This document shows, piece by piece, positions 25,595 through 31,481 of a DNA stretch of 45,587 nt. The position numbers and the translations under genes are program-made. Under the pieces are notes generated by a model. That model saw only the letters and a program-made list of their open reading frames with translations, did no database searches and was not told the DNA's origin. Where the stretch lies: positions 1 to 45,587 of the forward strand of contig NZ_JAFUSK010000049.1 in the NCBI RefSeq assembly GCF_017471675.1, in the 5' to 3' direction. Numbering within the stretch: the first letter of the stretch is position 1; each line of letters starts with the position of its first letter. This stretch comes from Pseudobutyrivibrio sp. (GTDB taxonomy: Bacteria > Bacillota > Clostridia > Lachnospirales > Lachnospiraceae).

Positions 25595-26050
25595 TCATTC
25601 GGTAAAGTAGTCAATTAGATTATCGTCACAGTCATAAATTAACTTAACAGTAAAAAAGTCTTTATTTGTATTTAAAAGCTCCAGGAAAACTTTATCCCCC
25701 TCCCACAGGTTTAGCTCCAGCACTTTATCAATATCTACCCACTGCAGCTCGCCCTCATCACACTCCGCCTTCATCTCTCCAGTGAAATCATCACAAGTGT
25801 AAAGAAAAGTATGCTCTGTCACATCACCCATTACAAATGTAATAAATCCCCTGGCTGTGATTTCGCCAGCCATAAACCCAGTCTCCTCATATATCTCTCG
25901 CCTAATGCAATCCGCTGGTGACTCTCTTTCTTCCACATGTCCACCTACACCAATATACTTCCCCGCGTTAATATCATGCCCCTTCTTAGTGCGATGCAGC
26001 ATTAAATATTTATTATCCTTTATCAAATAGCACAGTGTTGTAAATGTCAT
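25595..26050 (-). CDS. Nudix hydrolase (MutT/8-oxo-dGTPase type)
   Basis: A 151-aa cytoplasmic pyrophosphohydrolase. The Nudix box is complete: GHVEERE, then seven residues, then REIYEETGF (residues ~37-59), giving the Mg-binding Glu residues. The N-terminal strand MTFTTLCYLIKDNKYLMLHRTKKG and length resemble MutT-like enzymes that clean oxidised nucleotides, though substrates in this family are diverse. The ATG at 26050 follows AGGAGAG. It is a single-gene unit at the edge of the repeat island. Confidence 0.92.
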   Translation of the reverse strand: MTFTTLCYLIKDNKYLMLHRTKKGHDINAGKYIGVGGHVEERESPADCIRREIYEETGFMAGEITARGFITFVMGDVTEHTFLYTCDDFTGEMKAECDEGELQWVDIDKVLELNLWEGDKVFLELLNTNKDFFTVKLIYDCDDNLIDYFTE

Positions 26051-26135
26051 GAGCTTCTCTCCTTTTCTTTCGCCTTAGCCTAATTATATCATCTTCGGCC
26101 ATTGTTTTGGCTCCCGCATTTCTTTTGCTTAACCA

Positions 26136-26175
26136 GGGTGACAGCCAGCGGCGGGGTGCGGTGGTTATGCCTATT
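26136..26175 (+). repeat. Island border element, copy a
   Basis: It starts GGGTGACAGCCAGCGGC and ends GGTGGTTATGCCTATT. It is the left border of array 2. Four related copies lie at 26509-26549, 27395-27431, 27702-27739 and 28184-28224, all in the same orientation. Confidence 0.85.
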
Positions 26176-26231
26176 GTTTTTGTTGTGGTTTTTGTATGGC
26201 TCTTCAACCGTTAGTTGTACTTTAGCCTTTT

Positions 26232-26487
26232 GAGTATGACTATATGAGGATTCTGATGTTGTCATACTTGAAAATTGTTGGATTGTGGCATTTTGTATAG
26301 TTTTAAGTATGACTTTTTGCTTATTTCTATGGTGTCATACTCTGAATGAAGATGAAGCGTACCTCCATCAGTCATTCTGCGTATATTTTCTTAGATTTCG
26401 CCAAAAGTCATACTTTAAAATACGATATCACCCTTGAATACCTTGATATGAAGTATGACTGAAGGATATAGCCACATTTGTCATACT
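26232..26487. repeat. Inverted-pair array 2: four units, 73-bp period
   Basis: The unit is AGTATGAC, a 20-nt variable loop, GTCATACT and a 37-nt variable linker. Right arms start at 26261, 26334, 26407 and 26480, exactly 73 bp apart. Left arms start at 26233, 26306 and 26452, with the third (near 26380) reduced to GTAT. The array sits between border elements a and b, in DNA without any gene. Confidence 0.92.
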
Positions 26488-26508
26488 TTATTTTTTCAGC
26501 ATTCAAAT

Positions 26509-26549
26509 GTGAACAGCCAGCGGCATGATGCGCGGTGGTTATGCCTATT
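26509..26549 (+). repeat. Island border element, copy b
   Basis: GTGAACAGCCAGCGGCATGA at the left and GCGCGGTGGTTATGCCTATT at the right. GGCAT and ATGCC within it can pair as a small hairpin. It closes array 2 and precedes the toxin-antitoxin-like pair. Confidence 0.87.
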
Positions 26550-26590
26550 ATCTTTTATGCCAGAGATAGCAAAATCTCTATGTATATCAG

Positions 26591-26618
26591 TTGTAAATTC
26601 ACGATACCGTGATATAAT
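26591..26618 (+). promoter_or_regulatory. Promoter and operator of the DUF4160/DUF2442 pair
   Basis: TTGTAA (26591-26596), a 16-bp spacer and a perfect TATAAT (26613-26618). The spacer contains the palindrome TCACG-ATAC-CGTGA (26599-26612). A repressor bound there would block the promoter, as in autoregulated toxin-antitoxin operons. Confidence 0.78.
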
Positions 26619-26637
26619 ATTGACAAGGAGTAATGTT

Positions 26638-26892
26638 ATGCCAGTTATATCAAGATTTAATGGTATTGTGATTAGAATGTATTTTCTTTCCAGTGAACAC
26701 AATCCACCACATATTCACGCTATTTACGGTGATCAGATTGCAGCTATTGATTTTCAAAAAAACGAAGTTATAGAAGGTGATTTACCTTTACGCGTACTTC
26801 AATTAGTACTTAAATGGACTTCTTTACACCGAAATGAATTACTGAAAATATGGGAGACACAAGAATTTGTAAAAATTCCCCCATTAGAATAG
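26638..26892 (+). CDS. DUF4160 protein, probable toxin-antitoxin component
   Basis: An 84-aa DUF4160 protein beginning MPVISRFNGIVIRMYFLSSE and carrying the family motif HNPPHIHAIYGD, rich in His. Family members are regularly paired with DUF2442 proteins and are suspected toxins; no activity is established that I can cite. The start at ATG 26638 has AAGGAG 8 nt upstream; the longer in-frame ORF running upstream covers array 2 and lacks a ribosome site. It is 9 bp from the partner gene and shares a promoter with a palindromic operator. Its AT-rich composition and the repeat island around it suggest a mobile origin. Confidence 0.87.
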   Translation: MPVISRFNGIVIRMYFLSSEHNPPHIHAIYGDQIAAIDFQKNEVIEGDLPLRVLQLVLKWTSLHRNELLKIWETQEFVKIPPLE

Positions 26893-26901
26893 GAGGCGTT
26901 T

Positions 26902-27339
26902 ATGTTTCATAAAATTAAAGATATTCAAGTCACTGATGATTATAAATTAAATGTCTTGTTCGTCGAAGGTCAACGAAAACTATACGATATTAAAGCACTT
27001 GCTGAAAAATATCCAATGTTCAATGAGCTAATTGCTAATTCCACTTTATTTAAAAGTGCAAAAATTGATATTGGTGGATACGGCATAGTATGGAATGATG
27101 AGCTAGATATTTCATGTGATGAACTATGGGAAAATGGTTTGAAAATTAATTCTCCTTTTGACGGACTTATGGCACTACGAGATGCCACTGAAATGTGGGG
27201 ATTAAACGAAAGTACCCTCAGGCATGCCATTATGTACGGAAAGTTCATTCTAGGAATTGATGTATGTAAATTTGGAAAACAATGGGTCATTTCATATGAA
27301 TCTATGAAAAGAGTATACGGTGAGCCAAAGGCTAGCTAA
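26902..27339 (+). CDS. DUF2442 protein with C-terminal DNA-binding domain, probable antitoxin
   Basis: A 145-aa protein. Residues 1-~85 form a DUF2442 domain (FHKIKDIQVTDDYKLNVLF through IVWNDELDISCDELWENG). Residues ~95-140 resemble a helix-turn-helix domain (LRDATEMWGLNESTLRHAI, then KFGKQWVISYESMKRVYG) found in many such antitoxin-like proteins. It probably binds the DUF4160 product and the TCACG...CGTGA operator upstream. AGGAGG lies 6 nt before the ATG at 26902, and an intrinsic terminator follows the stop. Confidence 0.85.
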   Translation: MFHKIKDIQVTDDYKLNVLFVEGQRKLYDIKALAEKYPMFNELIANSTLFKSAKIDIGGYGIVWNDELDISCDELWENGLKINSPFDGLMALRDATEMWGLNESTLRHAIMYGKFILGIDVCKFGKQWVISYESMKRVYGEPKAS

Positions 27340-27346
27340 TTTAAAC

Positions 27347-27389
27347 AATGCGGAATTACCTTCAAGTATGGCAATTCTGCATTTTTTAT
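27347..27389 (+). terminator. Terminator of the DUF4160/DUF2442 operon
   Basis: Stem AATGCGGAATT/AATTCTGCATT with one G-T pair is followed by a T-rich run. It lies 7 bp after the stop codon. Confidence 0.85.
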
Positions 27390-27394
27390 TTTTT

Positions 27395-27431
27395 CTAGCC
27401 AGCGGCACGATGCACGGTGGTTATGCCTATT
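27395..27431 (+). repeat. Island border element, copy c
   Basis: CTAGCCAGCGGCACGATG followed by CACGGTGGTTATGCCTATT. It opens the second repeat block, directly after the operon terminator. Confidence 0.87.
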
Positions 27432-27486
27432 TATATGTGTAGCTAAGGAATTGCGAAGTGATTAACTTATTAAGAGACCTGGCATA

Positions 27487-27681
27487 AACACGCAGATGGA
27501 TAGGCTTCGTTCTCGTGCGTGTATGGATTAGTTACTTATGACACGCACATGGGTGATTCTTGCTCTCCTGCGTGTCGGGATGGGACGCTTGTGACACGCA
27601 CACAGAAGACTATTGTTCTCCTGCGTGTATGAGGTAGCTGATTAGGACACGCATTGGGAATACTTTGGCTCTGGTGCGTGC
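27487..27681. repeat. Inverted-pair array 3: four units, 53-bp period
   Basis: Left arms ACACGCA start at 27488, 27541, 27594 and 27647; right arms TGCGTGT start at 27516, 27569, 27622 and 27675 (the last ends in C). Both series are exactly 53 bp apart. The loop is 21 nt and the linker 18 nt. The loop is not fully free: TTCTCC or a close variant precedes most right arms. The block lies between border elements c and d. Confidence 0.93.
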
Positions 27682-27701
27682 TTTTGCTTTTATTTTACAC
27701 T

Positions 27702-27739
27702 GGTGACAGAGGAATGGATGCGCGGGATGTATGCCTATT
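27702..27739 (+). repeat. Island border element, copy d (divergent)
   Basis: It starts GGTGACAGAGGAATGGATGC and ends GGGATGTATGCCTATT. It separates arrays 3 and 4 and is the least conserved copy with copy e. Confidence 0.75.
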
Positions 27740-27819
27740 TATAGGTATGTATGGGTTGGGTATCACTATAGAGATGAAGGACATAATAGGTGATGGAATA
27801 TGTGGTTTCTATAGCTTGT

Positions 27820-28167
27820 CGTGTCACAGAGGCAACGAGTTAATTGCATTTGTAATAGACTGTGTGACAGTAATCAGGTGAACTAGTGCAATTTCTGTCA
27901 CAGGCTGTACGTAATTATAATGTTTCTTTGAATCTGTGTGACAGGATTCGAGGATTTCGGACATGATTCTGTCACAGATGCAATGTTTTTTCTGAATTTG
28001 TGGCAATAGCTGTGACAGAGTTTTGATGTATTTGCTCTTGTTCTGTCACAGCATAAATGTATTTATGGGATTTGTAGATTTTTTTGTGACAGAAAATAGG
28101 TCTATGGATTGGATTTCTGTCACAATGTCGACGTAATTCAGAGATTTTCTGGGGTTTCTGTGACAGA
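27820..28167. repeat. Inverted-pair array 4: five units, 74-bp period
   Basis: Arms TGTCACA start at 27822, 27896, 27970, 28044 and 28118. Their complements TGTGACA start at 27863, 27937, 28011, 28085 and 28159. Both series repeat at exactly 74 bp. In the best units the arms extend to TCTGTCACAG and CTGTGACAGA. Spacer lengths alternate at about 32 and 22 nt, and both spacer types are variable. It lies between border elements d and e, with no gene. Confidence 0.93.
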
Positions 28168-28183
28168 ATCCATACATAAAGCA

Positions 28184-28224
28184 GGGCGACAGCTAGAGAA
28201 GGATGTGCAGGAGCTATGCCTATT
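28184..28224 (+). repeat. Island border element, copy e (divergent)
   Basis: It starts GGGCGACAGCTAGAGAAGG and ends GGAGCTATGCCTATT. It closes array 4 and ends about 20 bp before the terminator of the next minus-strand gene. Confidence 0.75.
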
Positions 28225-28242
28225 TTTATGCACATATAGCAA

Positions 28243-28262
28243 GAGCACCCCGAAGGGTGCTC
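28243..28262 (-). terminator. Hairpin after the Ala-rich secreted protein gene
   Basis: Stem GAGCACCC/GGGTGCTC with tetraloop CGAA lies 45 bp beyond the stop codon at 28308. The T run on the minus strand is poor, so termination is likely but not certain. Confidence 0.6.
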
Positions 28263-28307
28263 CGCCTATAAAGGAATTAGTATTGATATGAAAGTATCTT
28301 ATCAAGA

Positions 28308-30836
28308 TTAAGGTGTTGTAGTTTCCTCTGTCTCTGTAACTCTGATGTTGTTAACTTCTCTAACCTGACCATTTGCTGTATCTAGCTGGCTCTGCGCTGT
28401 GTTTTCCATAGTTGTTGCATCATACAATGCCTTGTCAGCATCAGATTTGTTTGTTGTAGCAGTCTCTACAGCCTTATCAGCAGTTTCGATTGCGTCTTCA
28501 TCTTCCTTAATTTGGCCATCAATATCCTCTAGAGCAGTTTCCTTAGTAGCCTTGTCTTTAGCTAAAATGTCGTTATCTGCCTTCTCTTTGTCAGCATCGT
28601 ATTCACCATCAGTATCTTCGCCATAACGCTCTTTAACCAATAAAGACCTTTCAAACTTAGCGTCATCGACTGCCTTAGTAGCTGCATCTACTTTTGCCTG
28701 CTGCTCAGCCTCTACTTTTGCCTTATTATCAAGAGCAGCATCTGTTGCCTCCTTTGCTTTTTCTACTGCTGTAGTCTTGGTTGCAACATCTTCTTGTTTT
28801 GTTTTAAAATCATTTGCATTGTTTGCTGAAGTAGTTGCTTTACTGTAAGCAGTATTATATGCTTTATTTAAAGCCTCTATTGCAGCAGCTGCAGCTTCTC
28901 CAGCAGTTGTTCCAACTTGCTCAGCTGTTTTGTAACCAGTTAGCTTTGAGACATCTGCTTCTGCAGCTGTTTTTCCATCCAAAGTTGCTGGAGTAGTAAT
29001 AACACCTGCTGTCTTTAAATTAGTTTGTGCAGTAGATAATGCCTCTTTTATAGAATCATCTACAGCAGCATCTGCTGAAGTACCAAGCTGTCCAAATGCG
29101 TCATTATAAGCCTTTACAGCTGTTGCATAATCTGCTATCGCTTGTTCAGCTGCTGTTTTAGCACTTTGGTATGCAGAATCAGCTGCCGCACGTTCTGCTC
29201 TAGCCAAAGCCTTGTCATCTACCTTACCATCAGATGCAACACCTGGTACGGCCTTATTCAATGCAGTTTCAGCTTCTGTAACTGCCTTTGCATCCTTAGT
29301 AGCTACTGCGTCAAGATACTGCTGGTATAGTTCTACAGCCTTATCTGTTTCAGTTCCATCATCTGCAATATATGCATCTGTTGAATCTTTCTTAGATTCA
29401 TCTATCTTGATTCCTGCTTCATAAGCCGCTTTGTATGTAACTTTCTCAATTGCTGTAACCAATGCATCTGTTGCAGTCTTAAGATCCTTTACAGTACCTA
29501 CATTTTCATCAACTACAGCATTTCCATCTGTATCTGTTTTTATCGAACCATCAGTTCCTTTTTCATATGCAAAAGCTTTCTCAGCCTCAGTTACAGCTGC
29601 AGTAGCTACCTTCATAGCATCAGCCATATCCTTTTTAGCTTTAGTCTCAGCCTGCTTTGCTTCGTCAATGGTTGCTTGAGCATCTGCAAGGTTCTTATCA
29701 CTTACAGCAATTTGATTATCAATCGCATCTATATAGCTCTGAGTAGCTGTCTTTTCAGCAACTGCAGCATCCTTTGCATTCTTTGCTGCTTCTGCTGCAA
29801 CCTGGGCAGCTTTTAATGCTGTATCCGCCTTATCAACTGCTTCTTGAGCTGCTTCCTTATTTTTCTGTGCAGCATCAAGTGTTTTTGTAGCCGAATCTAC
29901 AGCACTTGCTGCAGCATCTGCTGCTGCACTCTTGTTAGCTGCTGTAGGATGTGTTTTTGCTGTAGTTATTGCTGTTGCAGCTGCATCTACTAGCTTCTGT
30001 GTATCATCTACCGCTTTTTGTGTGGTTGTATTAGAACCTTTATCTCCTGCAATGGCATCTACTGCATCACTAACAGTTTTATTTGCTGACGCTAAACTAG
30101 AAACATTTGCTGCAGTTAAAGCTGCCTGTGCCTCTGTATTTGCAGTATTTGCAGTAGCTAAAGCCTTAGCTGCAGATTCAGTTGCAGCCTTTGCTGTATT
30201 GTATGCCTGCTCTGCTGCAGTTGCTCCAGGTACAGCTGCGCTTGAGCCACCGCTTGCTCCGCCTGAGCTGCCGCCAGAAGATGAACTAGAGCTGCTGCCT
30301 GCTGCCGTCTTTACGCCACCTGGGAGGATGTTCTCAGCTGGGAAGCCGCCGAGGGTACGGTGCTCCTTGATACCGTTTGTAGCGAAGTGCTGGTAGTAAG
30401 ATGCTGTGTTGTCGCCAAATGCTGCTGCAAGGTCAGGGTAAGCTGCCTTGTATGCATTTACATCAAAGTACTGGTTAATCTTACGGCCTTCGTTGATACC
30501 AAATGCCATGAAGTGCTGGAATAATTTGTCAGCGTCTGTTCCGAATACTGCTACTACGTCTGGATAGAGCTGAGCATAAAGCTTAGCATCAAAAATCTGG
30601 CGAAGTGGCGAATTAGCAAGGTCTTCAGCACTAGCTGCTCTACCTTCTTTCTTACCGAATGTGTTGTAGTGATTCTCCAAAGCCTTTGGAGTAGTTCCTA
30701 CTACTGCTACTACATCTGGGTTCTGCTTTGCATAGTAACTTGCATCAAATGCTGCAAATGCAGGCACTGATGTAGCAACTGTTGTTGCAGCAACTGTAGC
30801 TGCCATAAGTCGTACAAGTTTCTTGTTTCTAGTCAT
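28308..30836 (-). CDS. Secreted alanine-rich coiled-coil protein with N-terminal EGR-type repeats
   Basis: An 842-aa exported protein. A signal peptide ends at PAFA (~residue 28). Three ~45-residue repeats follow (residues ~29-165), each of the form FDA..YA..YPDV.A.FG...L..H....G..EGR. A Ser/Gly linker lies near 180-205. The remaining ~630 residues are rich in Ala, Lys, Thr, Asp and Glu, and look like a long coiled coil. No membrane helix, sortase motif or cell-wall domain is seen at the C terminus, which ends ETEETTTP. The role may be a surface fibre or adhesin; this is a guess. AGGAGGG precedes the ATG at 30836, and three palindromic sites lie just upstream. Confidence 0.83.
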   Translation of the reverse strand: MTRNKKLVRLMAATVAATTVATSVPAFAAFDASYYAKQNPDVVAVVGTTPKALENHYNTFGKKEGRAASAEDLANSPLRQIFDAKLYAQLYPDVVAVFGTDADKLFQHFMAFGINEGRKINQYFDVNAYKAAYPDLAAAFGDNTASYYQHFATNGIKEHRTLGGFPAENILPGGVKTAAGSSSSSSSGGSSGGASGGSSAAVPGATAAEQAYNTAKAATESAAKALATANTANTEAQAALTAANVSSLASANKTVSDAVDAIAGDKGSNTTTQKAVDDTQKLVDAAATAITTAKTHPTAANKSAAADAAASAVDSATKTLDAAQKNKEAAQEAVDKADTALKAAQVAAEAAKNAKDAAVAEKTATQSYIDAIDNQIAVSDKNLADAQATIDEAKQAETKAKKDMADAMKVATAAVTEAEKAFAYEKGTDGSIKTDTDGNAVVDENVGTVKDLKTATDALVTAIEKVTYKAAYEAGIKIDESKKDSTDAYIADDGTETDKAVELYQQYLDAVATKDAKAVTEAETALNKAVPGVASDGKVDDKALARAERAAADSAYQSAKTAAEQAIADYATAVKAYNDAFGQLGTSADAAVDDSIKEALSTAQTNLKTAGVITTPATLDGKTAAEADVSKLTGYKTAEQVGTTAGEAAAAAIEALNKAYNTAYSKATTSANNANDFKTKQEDVATKTTAVEKAKEATDAALDNKAKVEAEQQAKVDAATKAVDDAKFERSLLVKERYGEDTDGEYDADKEKADNDILAKDKATKETALEDIDGQIKEDEDAIETADKAVETATTNKSDADKALYDATTMENTAQSQLDTANGQVREVNNIRVTETEETTTP

Positions 30837-30886
30837 AGTGTAAAGTCCCTCCTGCTATTATTATTTCTCCCTCATGTAACCATTAA

Positions 30887-30971
30887 TACCACCGTTTGGT
30901 AGCACGAAAGAGTAAAATTTTTTCGCCACCGTTTGGTAGCATCTTTAAATGTACTATACCACTGTTTGGTA
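30887..30971. promoter_or_regulatory. Three repeated palindromic sites upstream of the secreted protein gene
   Basis: On the minus strand TGCTACCAAACRGTGG occurs three times (cores 30887-30901, 30924-30938, 30957-30971). Two copies form the palindrome TACCA-N5-TGGTA and the middle one is near-perfect. Centres are 37 and 33 bp apart. Their place between divergent genes suggests operators for the secreted protein gene, possibly bound by the XRE regulator encoded on the other side. Confidence 0.7.
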
Positions 30972-31086
30972 GCATTGTCTAGAGAAAATCAATTATTTAA
31001 CATATTTTTCACACTTTTAAGCCTTACATCACCTCTTTTACAGATAACTCAGCTATTAATATGTTAAACAACAGAAAGGAACAGCT

Positions 31087-31293
31087 ATGCTACTAAGACG
31101 CCTGGAAGATTTAAGAATAGACCACGACCTGACTCAACAGCAAGTTGCAGATATCCTATTCTGCAAGCGAGAGGTCTACAGAAGATATGAAAAAGGAATA
31201 AGGGAACTGCCACTATCCTACGCCATTATGCTTGCGGATTATTATCAGGTTTCTCTAGATTACCTTGTAGGCAGAACAGATAAAAAGAATTAA
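31087..31293 (+). CDS. XRE-family transcription regulator
   Basis: A 68-aa protein that is nearly only a Cro/CI helix-turn-helix domain. The helices read LEDLRIDHDLTQQQVADIL and REVYRRYEKGIRELPLSYAIMLADYYQVSLDYLVGRTD, the standard XRE pattern. It has no sensing domain. The ATG at 31087 follows AAAGGAA. It lies divergent from the secreted coiled-coil gene, with three palindromic sites between, so local control of that gene is plausible but unproven. A terminator follows. Confidence 0.92.
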   Translation: MLLRRLEDLRIDHDLTQQQVADILFCKREVYRRYEKGIRELPLSYAIMLADYYQVSLDYLVGRTDKKN

Positions 31294-31336
31294 GAGATGA
31301 TTTGAAATTTCACACAAATTCATCTCTTATTTTTTT
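31292..31336 (+). terminator. Terminator of the XRE regulator gene
   Basis: Stem AAGAGATGA/TCATCTCTT with a 19-nt loop, then ATTTTTTT. The stem begins at the stop codon. Confidence 0.87.
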
Positions 31337-31481
31337 GTGCAATTCGTGGAACTTGTGGTAAAATACAGGGTCAAGTCTTTTTCTCCCACCCCTATCTGCT
31401 ACAATATCTATGTTGCTTAACTGAGGGGATAAGGGGAGTAACTGAGTTTTGAAGAAAATTCAAAACAAGGAGAACAATGAA

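Noticed and set aside
26455-26892. 145-aa version of the DUF4160 protein
   Set aside because: The extra 61 residues would cover the end of array 2, border element b and the promoter. The ATG at 26638 has the ribosome site.
26232-28167. CRISPR array
   Set aside because: The conserved units are only 7-10 bp and alternate in orientation. There are no direct repeats of 20-40 bp and no cas genes.
20001-28167. TIGR-type dual-guide arrays
   Set aside because: The two alternating variable spacers are suggestive, but no Nop-domain Tas protein is present and the arms show no clear match to known array repeats. Kept only as a comparison.
5812-28307. Insertion sequences or prophage remnants
   Set aside because: No transposase, integrase or phage structural gene was found. 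The repeats are non-coding.
28399-30396. Several open frames antisense to the Ala-rich gene
   Set aside because: They arise from the GC-skewed alanine codons of the real gene. They have no ribosome sites and low-complexity translations.
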